Below are positions 55,321-63,008 of a stretch of 64,000 nt of DNA, one piece after another. A model generated the notes under the pieces. That model was given only the letters and a program-made list of their open reading frames with translations. It ran no database searches and was not told the DNA's origin. A program made the translations under genes and the position numbers. Positions within the stretch are counted from its first letter, which is position 1, and each line of letters starts with the position of its first letter. The stretch lies in the NCBI GenBank assembly GCA_964415675.1, contig CAYQBG010000011.1, positions 62,001 to 126,000 on the forward strand. Reading direction: 5' to 3'. The stretch is from UBA5336 sp964415675. Its GTDB lineage: Bacteria > Pseudomonadota > Alphaproteobacteria > Caulobacterales > Hyphomonadaceae.

Positions 55321-56256
55321 ATGACCCGTCGCCTTCCCTCGCTGACAGCCCTGCGCGCCTTTGATGCTGTGGCTCGCCAGAAGAGTTTCAAGGACGCTGC
55401 GGCGGAACTGAACGTCACGACCTCGGCCATCAGCCATCAGATCCGGCTGCTGGAGAGCGAACTCGAATGTCGGCTTGTGGTCCGCGGACCAGGCGGTTTC
55501 GCACTGAGCGACGAGGGCAACGCACTCGCGCGTTCCCTCAAGCGCGCCTTTACCCGCATTGGTGAGGTAACCGAAAGGATCCGGGCGCGTGGCAGGCACT
55601 CTCTCGTCCTTCAGGTCTATTCCACCTTCGCCGTCAGGTGGCTCCTGCCGCGGCTTCCGGAGTTCGAGCGCACCCATCCCGACATCGAGATACGGATTGT
55701 CACGGCCCAGCAGGATGTTGACCTCTCCGCCGGCACCGTCGACGCCTGTGTCATGATCGGGACACCCGACGTGGCGGATGTGGATTATACTTATCTTTTC
55801 ACGTCCAGTGTCTTTCCAGTCTGTAGTCCCGGCTACCTCGATCGGCATGGCAGTCCCAACGAACCGTCTTCGCTTGCCGAGCACACCTTGCTGCAGGTCC
55901 ATCCGTCGGAAGGGGACTGGTCGGTCTGGCTGGACGGTGTCGGCGCCAAGGGCGTTGACGTTACGGGCACCACACGGTTCGACAGCTACGACCACGCCCT
56001 GAATTCTGCGCGCAACGGATTAGGGATCGCACTTGCCATAGAACCCTTTGCCGAGGCCGATCTCGCGGCTGGCGCCCTTGTCGAAGTGTTTCCCAGGCGG
56101 CGCATTCAACTGCCACGCAACTGGTATTTCGCGCGTTCGAGCGCAATGGGCCGCGCCCCGGCTATCGAAGCCGTTCGGCAATGGCTGCTCGCCGAAATCG
56201 CCAGCGACGATACGATGACCCGAATGCGCGACCCTGTGCTCGATCAGGCGGGCTGA
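55321..56256 (+). CDS. LysR-family regulator (GcvA-like)
   Basis: A 311-residue regulator with an N-terminal helix-turn-helix (LTALRAFDAVARQKSFKDAAAELNVTTSAISHQIRLLE) and a LysR substrate-binding domain. The ATG at 55321 fits the family better than the upstream 55288 frame. It is divergent from the TPR-sulfotransferase gene, and its TGA overlaps the ATG of the aconitase X large subunit. It could control both, and possibly the whole catabolic region. Confidence 0.9.
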   Translation: MTRRLPSLTALRAFDAVARQKSFKDAAAELNVTTSAISHQIRLLESELECRLVVRGPGGFALSDEGNALARSLKRAFTRIGEVTERIRARGRHSLVLQVYSTFAVRWLLPRLPEFERTHPDIEIRIVTAQQDVDLSAGTVDACVMIGTPDVADVDYTYLFTSSVFPVCSPGYLDRHGSPNEPSSLAEHTLLQVHPSEGDWSVWLDGVGAKGVDVTGTTRFDSYDHALNSARNGLGIALAIEPFAEADLAAGALVEVFPRRRIQLPRNWYFARSSAMGRAPAIEAVRQWLLAEIASDDTMTRMRDPVLDQAG

Positions 56257-57524
56257 TGATCGGCGATCGCGCGCTGCCGGAGCTTTCACCCTCGGACCAT
56301 GCCGCCCTGCAGGGCGCACGGGGCGCGGGTCTGGCCTGGGCGATGGACATCATCACCGCAGCTGCGAGCGTACTGGGCGCGCAGCGGCTCGTTGATATCT
56401 CTGGCGCGCATCTGGTCGGAGCCTATCATTCCGGATCGGCCAATCTGGCATTTCTGGACTGGCTGGCTGGCACTGGCGTCAGGGTCACGGTGCCAACGAC
56501 GCTCAATGCCAGTTCCGCCGACCTGACAGGCGCGAGCAACGGGTCGGCAGCGGAGCGCCAGCAAGCCCAAGCCGTGGTTGACAGGCTGCTCCGTCTCGGA
56601 GCGACACCGACGCTGACATGCGCGCCCTATTTTCTGAGTGATGCGCCGCAGTTCGGCGACCGGCTCGCCTGGGCGGAATCGAATGCGGTGATCTTTGCCA
56701 ATACCGTCATTGGCGCGCGCACGCTGAAATGTCACCAGTATCTCGACCTCGCGTGCGCGATTTGCGGGCGTGCACCCGAAGCCGGCCCCCTGCGCGATGA
56801 CGGGCGGCGGCCAGGCGCGGTCTTTGACGTTTCCGCCATACCGCGTGAATGGTTTGCTGACGGAATCGGCCATGAACTCACCGGATTCCATGCCGGACGG
56901 ATGGCGGGCGAGCGAATTCCGCTTTTTATCGGCATGCCGCACGCCAATGAGACAGGACTGCGATCCTTGTGCGCCGCGCTGGGTGTTACCGGGAGCATGC
57001 CAATGGCGCATATCGACATGGTCACGCCCGAGGCGGCCACGGCCATGGCCTCTGCGCGAGAAACAGGCTTGCTCGCGGAAGCCACGACTATCCTGCCCTC
57101 AGAGCTGATCGGGCTCAGGTCGGAACTCGGTCAGCTCCGTCCAGGCCCGATCGATGCGGTCGCCATAGGCGCGCCTCATGCCTCGCCGAGGCAGATCGCC
57201 GAACTTGCAAGCGCGGTCCGTGAGCGCGGTGCCCGTTTCCGAAGCCGCGTGGTCGTGTCGCTGGGGCGTCATGTCTGGCGGGCCTGCCGCGATGAGGTGG
57301 AGATACTTCAGGCCGCCGGGGCCGAAATCGTGCGCGACACATGCACCTATTATGGCGAGATGATCGGACGCGGCGCTGGCAACATTGTCACCGGCTCGGT
57401 GAAATGGGCGGCCTACGGACGCGCGGCCCTTGGCTGTGACGTTATCCTTGGCAATCGCAGGGAATGCGAGGAGGCCTGCTTCACGGGCCATTTCACGCCG
57501 GACGCGGTGTTCTGGGATGCCTGA
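56256..57524 (+). CDS. Aconitase X large subunit (DUF521)
   Basis: A 422-residue catalytic subunit of aconitase X. Bacterial members include cis-3-hydroxy-L-proline dehydratases using an iron-sulfur or iron centre. Typical segments are LVDISGAHLVGAYHSG, NTVIGARTLKCHQYLDL, FIGMPHANETG and CTYYGEM. The ATG at 56256 overlaps the LysR stop by one base, and its end overlaps the small subunit by 8 bases. No hydroxyproline transporter or reductase lies near, so the substrate is open. Confidence 0.88.
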   Translation: MIGDRALPELSPSDHAALQGARGAGLAWAMDIITAAASVLGAQRLVDISGAHLVGAYHSGSANLAFLDWLAGTGVRVTVPTTLNASSADLTGASNGSAAERQQAQAVVDRLLRLGATPTLTCAPYFLSDAPQFGDRLAWAESNAVIFANTVIGARTLKCHQYLDLACAICGRAPEAGPLRDDGRRPGAVFDVSAIPREWFADGIGHELTGFHAGRMAGERIPLFIGMPHANETGLRSLCAALGVTGSMPMAHIDMVTPEAATAMASARETGLLAEATTILPSELIGLRSELGQLRPGPIDAVAIGAPHASPRQIAELASAVRERGARFRSRVVVSLGRHVWRACRDEVEILQAAGAEIVRDTCTYYGEMIGRGAGNIVTGSVKWAAYGRAALGCDVILGNRRECEEACFTGHFTPDAVFWDA

Positions 57525-57951
57525 AACGGCCTGCCCGATCACTTTCGTCGTGGGTGGCAACGTCCGGGCACCGCTTCTGGCTTTGTCCGCGCCGCTCAGC
57601 TTCTGGGGCGGGATAGACATCATGACTGGCGAGATCTGCGATGTGACTCATCCGGAGTGCGGTGCCTCGATCACGGGACGCATCCTGTTATTACCAGCAA
57701 CGAAGGGCAGCACCGCGGGCCCCGGTGCCCTGCTGGAATGCCTGTGCGCGCCGAGTGCACCGGCGGCGATCCTTACATGTGGACCCGATATCGTCGTCAC
57801 GATTGCCAGCCGGATGCAGGCTCGGCTTGGCGGTCCGTGCACGCCGGTCGGCCACCTCAGCGATGTTGATTTCGCGCGATGCACCACTTTCGTGGATGGC
57901 GCGCCTGGCGAGCTTTCAGCCAATGGTGCCCTTACGGTCTGGACCGACTAG
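57517..57951 (+). CDS. Aconitase X small (swivel) subunit (DUF126)
   Basis: A 144-residue swivelling domain subunit (SAPLSFWGGIDIMTGEI, HPECGASITGRILLLPATKGSTAGPGALLE). The SxSS-like KGSTAGP loop should bind the substrate carboxylate. It overlaps the large-subunit gene by 8 bases. The two-chain form is the usual arrangement for many bacterial enzymes of this family. Confidence 0.88.
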   Translation: MPETACPITFVVGGNVRAPLLALSAPLSFWGGIDIMTGEICDVTHPECGASITGRILLLPATKGSTAGPGALLECLCAPSAPAAILTCGPDIVVTIASRMQARLGGPCTPVGHLSDVDFARCTTFVDGAPGELSANGALTVWTD

Positions 57952-58089
57952 CTGCACAATGCCTGAAAAGACCAGTCTGCTGAGATTTCTGTTACCACGA
58001 ATCGCCACATCGCCTTTTCATCCGAAAGCTGTCATGGGCAAACCATAGGCGGACGGTCACTTCCGGCGATATTACGTCATACTAAAACA

Positions 58090-58125
58090 AATCAAAAACG
58101 GCAGGCGCGGCTGGCTCCTGCCGTT
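58090..58125 (-). terminator. Rho-independent terminator
   Basis: AACGGCAGG (58097-58105) and CCTGCCGTT (58117-58125) form a 9-bp stem. On the minus strand it is followed by TTTTTGATTTGTTTT. It would terminate the integrase remnant just upstream. Confidence 0.75.
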
Positions 58126-58134
58126 CGAAGGTCG

Positions 58135-58309
58135 CTATAGATCGATGCCTGATGAGATTTTCAGCGCATCATCAACATCGACGCCGAGATATCGCACCGC
58201 GCTTTCCAGCTTGGTGGGTCCGAGCAACAGCTGCACCGCGCACCGATTTCCGATCTTGCGACAGATAAACGCCGCTTTCCTGCGTTCGAGCGAGTGGGTG
58301 CCGCAAGGA
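58135..58309 (-). pseudogene. C-terminal fragment of a tyrosine integrase
   Basis: The minus strand reads THSLERRKAAFICRKIGNR, then AVQLLLGPTKLESAVRYLGV and DVDDALKISSGIDL before TAG. This matches the C-terminal end of a common alphaproteobacterial integrase family (usually RAVQLLLGHTKLESTVRYLG) with its catalytic tyrosine in VRYLG; the usual His of LLGH is Pro. Only about 57 residues remain. It is followed by its terminator. It marks an old island end between aconitase X and the secreted-hydrolase genes. Confidence 0.75.
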
Positions 58310-58312
58310 GCC

Positions 58313-59596
58313 TCACTCCGTTGGTGAGATCACGGCCTCGAAGAAAAGCTCAGCAGCGCCCTGGTAGATGTCGCGGCGCTGGGCGTCGGTGAATTCCACA
58401 TGGCCTGCGGAATTCTCGACCAGGAAAAGCTCGGCCCTTGCGCCGGCGGCCCCATAGGCCGGGACCACGTCGCAAGCCCCTGAGACCTCAAGCCCGGTAA
58501 AGCTCGCGCCTTCCGGGGCCGTGTCGCAGGGCACGACGGGGTCAAACTCTTCATGGGCCGCATAAAGCGGCACCGAGTCGGCATCCACCGTGGCCAGATC
58601 AAGCACGCCGCCCGAAAGCGGCATGGCGCCTTGCACCACGGACGACACATCGTCATTGTCACCGACCGTGCCATAGACGCCGCCATTGGCGTCAAGGAAA
58701 TCCGCGAGCGCCGGGCGTGAAACCGGGTCATCCGGGTCGAGCGCCGCCGCCAGCATGGCCATGACACCGCCGGCGGATTCCCCGCTCACGAAGATGGCGT
58801 CAGGACGGATCCCGCGCGGGTTCGCGGCATCGCCCTCGGCGCGCAGGAAGCGGACGGCGGCGAACATGTCCTGTGTGGCGGTGGCCCCGGCGATGGCAAG
58901 CTCATTGGCATCAAGAGGCGCCTGCCCGAGGACGCGATAGTCCATGGTGACAGCCACATAGCCGCGCCGCGCGAAATCCTCGGCGATGGGTTCCACTGAG
59001 GCCCGGTCCTGTTCCTGGAACCCTCCCCCGGAGGCCGCAATCATCACCGGCCGGTCCGTCGCCGTGTCGCCTTCGGGCGTGTAGATTGTGAGCCGCAGGG
59101 TCTCACCATCCACTGTGGCGAAGGCGACATCCTCTTCAACCTCGAGACGGGTGAAAACGCGGTCGCGATAGCGCACCGGATCGCCGGTTTCGGCGACATT
59201 GGTGACCGTGACAGAGATCGCGAGCGTGGCGCTCAGACCGCCGGGGTCGCTGGCCTGGAGGGCCACCGCATAGACATTGTCGCCATCCGCGTCGCCGGGC
59301 GCTTCGAAATCGGGGGCTGTGGCAAAGCTCAGTTCGCCGGTCGCTGAATCGAAACGGAAAGCGTCGGCGTCATCGCCGGTCAGCGTGAAGGTGAGCGTGT
59401 CACCGTCCGGGTCGCTCGCCGCGATGGTGGCAAGCGTTGCGGTGGTGTTTTCCGGGGCGCTGGTCTCAACGGGAGCCGTCGAAAAGGTCGGCGCTCGGTT
59501 TTGCGGGCCAGGCGGCGGGCTATCGCTGCCGCCGCCGCCGGAACAGGCGGCGAGGCTGAGGGCGAGGAGGGAGGCGCAGGTCTGAAATCTGGTCAT
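58313..59596 (-). CDS. Cadherin-like domain plus alpha/beta-hydrolase lipoprotein
   Basis: A 427-residue lipoprotein (lipobox LAAC near residue 18, then Gly/Ser/Pro-rich linker). Residues 35-145 form one cadherin-like repeat (DPDGDTLTFTLTG, ALQASDPGGLSA). Residues 160-427 form an alpha/beta hydrolase with VSGESAGG as nucleophile elbow and SAGHVEF supplying the histidine. It should be an envelope esterase. The ATG at 59596 is preferred over the TTG at 59602. Confidence 0.85.
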   Translation of the reverse strand: MTRFQTCASLLALSLAACSGGGGSDSPPPGPQNRAPTFSTAPVETSAPENTTATLATIAASDPDGDTLTFTLTGDDADAFRFDSATGELSFATAPDFEAPGDADGDNVYAVALQASDPGGLSATLAISVTVTNVAETGDPVRYRDRVFTRLEVEEDVAFATVDGETLRLTIYTPEGDTATDRPVMIAASGGGFQEQDRASVEPIAEDFARRGYVAVTMDYRVLGQAPLDANELAIAGATATQDMFAAVRFLRAEGDAANPRGIRPDAIFVSGESAGGVMAMLAAALDPDDPVSRPALADFLDANGGVYGTVGDNDDVSSVVQGAMPLSGGVLDLATVDADSVPLYAAHEEFDPVVPCDTAPEGASFTGLEVSGACDVVPAYGAAGARAELFLVENSAGHVEFTDAQRRDIYQGAAELFFEAVISPTE

Positions 59597-59621
59597 CGGC
59601 AAGGGGCTTTCATTATTCGTG

Positions 59622-61019
59622 TCAGATGAAGCTTGTCGGGAGCGGGTCGAAATTGCCGAGACCCGGCAGCGCTGCTGAGAGTTCGTTTTCGCTGAGACCG
59701 AACCATCGCCCCAGTTCGGCGGCGTAGGTGTCCACTGCCACGGACGGGATCAGACGACCGCCGCCGCTGTCAGCTTCATGTCCCAAAGTGGGCGGCGGGA
59801 GCGAGCCATAGATCTCACCGCCCTTCACCGCACCGCCGAGCACGATCTGGTGACCGCCCCAGCCATGGTCGGTGCCATCGCCATTCACCGCCAGCGTTCG
59901 GCCGAAATCCGATGCGGTGAACAAGGTCACATCGCGGGCAAGACCCAGCGCCTCCATGGCCGCCTGGAAGACCGCCAGCGCCCCATCGATCTGGGACAGC
60001 AGTTTCGGCAGGCTCTGCGCCTGACCCGAATGGGTGTCGAACCCGCCAAGGCCGACGAAGAAGACCTGGCGGGAGGCAAACAGCCGGTCGCGGACATTGA
60101 TCGTATCCGCCACGGCCCTGAGCTGGGCACCAAGGGGTGTTGCGGGGAAGCTTGTCGGAAGGGCGATGCCCTGCTGGCGGGCGGTGTCATAGGCCTCATT
60201 GGTCTCAAGCCCGCCGGAAAATGCCGCCGCCATGTCGCGTTCAAGCAAGTGGTTCCCGCGATAGCTTTTTGCGGCAAGCTGGTCGCGGACGGCTTCAAGA
60301 AGCTCCGCCCGCTCGCCGGAGACGCCGTCATAGTAATCTTCCAGGAAATCCACCTGCGTCGCGCCCGATGTGCTGACGCGGTAGGGCACAGCGTTGCGGC
60401 CGGTCAGGAAGGGGCCGACTTCCTCGGTGGTTATAGTGGTGAACTGCGGCAGCGCCGCGTTGGCACCAGAAGCAAGAACTGCGTCGGCAAACAATCCGCC
60501 CCAGCCATACTGGGCGCCTTCGGGCTGGTTGGCCTGCCAGACCGCCTGCTGGTCATTGTGGGAAAAGAGCCGCGGCGGCAGGCGGACCGCGCCGCTTTCG
60601 AAGCTGGCACGGGTGACCGGTTCGACGAGCGGACCGACATTGCCGACAATCGCGGCCTCGCCCTGCCGGAACAGGTCTTGAAGCCGAGGCATCTCCGGCG
60701 GCAAGGCAACGTGGCGACCTTGAAGCACTGTGTCGCTGGCGGGCGAGAGGGGCAACAGGCTGGCGCGCTCACGCGCCGTGCCCTGCTGGGCGAGAAGGGA
60801 TGAGCGCAGCCCGGCATACTGGTCGTAGGAAGCCTGGTCGTACGGCAGGATCAGGTCGTGGCAGTCGAGCCCGCCGAACAGGAAAACACAGACAAGCGCC
60901 TTGTAACCGCTGGTGTCTGCAGCGTGGGCAGTGAATGTGCTCGGCATGGCGGTGGGCGCCGTGGTGGCGAGCGCGCCGGCGCCAAGCGCCTTGATGAAGT
61001 CTCTGCGGCTGGTGAGCAT
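59622..61019 (-). CDS. DUF1501 Tat-exported protein
   Basis: A 465-residue protein with a twin-arginine signal (SRRDFIKALGAGALA) and the DUF1501 region (LVCVFLFGGLDCHDLILPYD, DFGRTLAVNGDGTDHGWGGH), a sulfatase/alkaline-phosphatase-like fold. The function is unknown. It lies 10 bases downstream of the DUF1800 gene; the two are nearly always found together. Confidence 0.9.
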   Translation of the reverse strand: MLTSRRDFIKALGAGALATTAPTAMPSTFTAHAADTSGYKALVCVFLFGGLDCHDLILPYDQASYDQYAGLRSSLLAQQGTARERASLLPLSPASDTVLQGRHVALPPEMPRLQDLFRQGEAAIVGNVGPLVEPVTRASFESGAVRLPPRLFSHNDQQAVWQANQPEGAQYGWGGLFADAVLASGANAALPQFTTITTEEVGPFLTGRNAVPYRVSTSGATQVDFLEDYYDGVSGERAELLEAVRDQLAAKSYRGNHLLERDMAAAFSGGLETNEAYDTARQQGIALPTSFPATPLGAQLRAVADTINVRDRLFASRQVFFVGLGGFDTHSGQAQSLPKLLSQIDGALAVFQAAMEALGLARDVTLFTASDFGRTLAVNGDGTDHGWGGHQIVLGGAVKGGEIYGSLPPPTLGHEADSGGGRLIPSVAVDTYAAELGRWFGLSENELSAALPGLGNFDPLPTSFI

Positions 61020-61029
61020 GGCTTTTTTC

Positions 61030-62898
61030 CTAGCGCTGAACGAGGTAATCGGGCGACGTCATGACGAGCAGGATCGCGAGCGAGACCCGGTCTGCGAGCG
61101 CGTCATCGTCGCCCGGTCCGTCGACGGGCTGCGCTTCTAGCGTCGCGGTGATGGCCGCCCTCGTCTCCTCCGACAGGGTGTCGTAGGCGAGCAGCCTGTC
61201 GAGGTGGTCCACAAGCGACCGAGCATCATTGGCGAGCGCCAGCTCATCGGAATAATCGGGCACGAAGGCCCGCTCGAGGGCGGCGCGGTCCACCGGAACG
61301 CCCATCTCCTCCAGCGCCGCTTCAAGCTCCCCGGGCGGGATCATGGACTGGCCGCCAAAGGCCCAGAAGGTCATGAAGTTGATGTAGCCCGGTGTGGAGG
61401 TGGCATTGACGATCTGAAGCTCCGGCACGGTCAGCCCGGCTGCGCCGCTTTCCGTGCCGGGCGCGATATGGCCGGGACGGTAGAAATTGAAGACTGACCG
61501 GGCGCGGTAAGGATGCTGGGAGAGCTCATCCGGCGCGCTCAGGTCGAACAGCTCGATCCCGTATTCCGGCCGTGAGGCATCGGCATCGAAGGCGCGCGCC
61601 CAATGGGTGAAGCGCAGGAGCGGCTCGCGGATCTTGCCGAATTGCGGATCGGTGAGGCTCGCCTCGCTGCGCACATCCGGGTCGAACAGGATGGTGGCCA
61701 GCGTCGCCGTGAGGTCGCCCTTGCGCCCGTCGCCCACGCTTGTGCCATTGGGCAGCGTATAGGTCCCAGCATCGAAGGCGGCCGCCACGCGCTCAACATA
61801 GTCGGGGTCTGGCGCAGATGTGGTTAAACGCTGGATGAGCTGGCGGGACACGAAAGGCCCGACATTCGGATGGGCCATGATGCAGTCGAGCGCCTGGTCG
61901 ATGCTGCTCTCGGTCGGCGTTCCGGCCGCGATCTCGCAATCGAGAAAGCGCTTCGGCTCAGGCGAATGCAGGCTCTCATTGATCGCCATGGGCCTCAGCA
62001 GGGCGTCTTCGAGGCCATCCCACTCGTCGACCGCATCCACGACGGAGGGAAAGCGCTCCCGGTCGAGCCCATCGAGGTCCAGGCCGGTGAAGACGCGGGC
62101 CAGCCCCGTGACATCCATATTGTCATAGAGCTCGACCGGCTGGCCGTTTTCCAGAACCGGCTCGCCGTCTGGGCCGAGCGCGACCACGCCGACAGTAAAG
62201 AGCTGCAGGATCTCCCGGGCATAGTTCTCATCCGGCATGCGCCCGGTGGCCGGGTCGGCCTTCTGGTTGCCCATGTGGGTCAGGTAATAGCCCATGGCGG
62301 GCGAATAGGTGACCGCCTCCAGAAGGTCGCGGTAATTGCCGAACGCCCCCTCGACCAAGATGTCCTGATAGCCGACAACGGGTTCGGGAATGTCGGTCAG
62401 AAGCTCGCCGCCGAAATTCGACACGACAAGGATTTGCGACAGCGCGAAGGCCATGCGCTGGCGCAGCTGGTCGTCGCCCTCAATGGCATTGCGCCAGAAG
62501 GAAAACGTGCTCGACTGGATGGCCAGCACCGGGAATTCCTCGTCCGGATCGGCGATCATCGCGCGGTAGGCATCAAGCTGTGGCGTGTGCAGGCTTGCGG
62601 GTTTGTCGAGCTCCGCCAGGAACCAGTCCGAGGCGCTGGTGCCGGTGAGCGCAGTCACGTCCGCGGGGCGTGGGCCGAAGGTCGCCTGGGTGAGGAAACG
62701 CGAGGTTCCGGCTTCGGTGGCGAAGGCGCCTGTAGGGGCCGGCGGAGGCGGTGTTGGAGGCGGAGGCGTTGGTCCACCAACCGGCCCATTTCCTCCGCTT
62801 GACCCGCCACCGCCGGAACAGCCCCCTGCGAGCATAAAGACGCCGAAGCTTGCGCCCAACAGGGCGGTGAGAACCGGATGGGTGCGTTGTGTCGGCAT
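61030..62898 (-). CDS. DUF1800 secreted lipoprotein
   Basis: A 622-residue protein with a lipobox (LAGGC), a Gly/Pro-rich linker, and the DUF1800 domain (SRFLTQATFGPRPADVTALTG, GYYLTHMGNQKADPATGRMPDENYAREILQLF). The role is unknown. It forms a two-gene operon with the DUF1501 gene. Two inverted repeats lie in its 5' region. Confidence 0.9.
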   Translation of the reverse strand: MPTQRTHPVLTALLGASFGVFMLAGGCSGGGGSSGGNGPVGGPTPPPPTPPPPAPTGAFATEAGTSRFLTQATFGPRPADVTALTGTSASDWFLAELDKPASLHTPQLDAYRAMIADPDEEFPVLAIQSSTFSFWRNAIEGDDQLRQRMAFALSQILVVSNFGGELLTDIPEPVVGYQDILVEGAFGNYRDLLEAVTYSPAMGYYLTHMGNQKADPATGRMPDENYAREILQLFTVGVVALGPDGEPVLENGQPVELYDNMDVTGLARVFTGLDLDGLDRERFPSVVDAVDEWDGLEDALLRPMAINESLHSPEPKRFLDCEIAAGTPTESSIDQALDCIMAHPNVGPFVSRQLIQRLTTSAPDPDYVERVAAAFDAGTYTLPNGTSVGDGRKGDLTATLATILFDPDVRSEASLTDPQFGKIREPLLRFTHWARAFDADASRPEYGIELFDLSAPDELSQHPYRARSVFNFYRPGHIAPGTESGAAGLTVPELQIVNATSTPGYINFMTFWAFGGQSMIPPGELEAALEEMGVPVDRAALERAFVPDYSDELALANDARSLVDHLDRLLAYDTLSEETRAAITATLEAQPVDGPGDDDALADRVSLAILLVMTSPDYLVQR

Positions 62899-62907
62899 GT
62901 GTGATCC

Positions 62908-62934
62908 CCTGAACAGTCAAAGCCTGTGTTCAGG
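62908..62934. promoter_or_regulatory. Inverted repeat just upstream of the DUF1800 gene
   Basis: CCTGAACA (62908-62915) and TGTTCAGG (62927-62934) form a perfect 8-bp inverted repeat about ten bases upstream of the start codon. It may be an operator or an mRNA leader hairpin that covers the ribosome site. Confidence 0.4.
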
Positions 62935-62987
62935 ACACTTCTAAACCGATGCGGGCCTGCGCGGTTTTACAAGTCAGGTCGCGAAAC

Positions 62988-63003
62988 CATACAGAATTGT
63001 ATG
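62988..63003. promoter_or_regulatory. Palindrome between sensor kinase and DUF1800 gene
   Basis: CATACA-GAAT-TGTATG is a perfect inverted repeat, extended outward by AACCA/TGGTT with one unpaired base. It lies just after the kinase stop and may be a regulator site for the DUF1800/DUF1501 operon or part of a terminator. Confidence 0.4.
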
Positions 63004-63008
63004 CTGGT

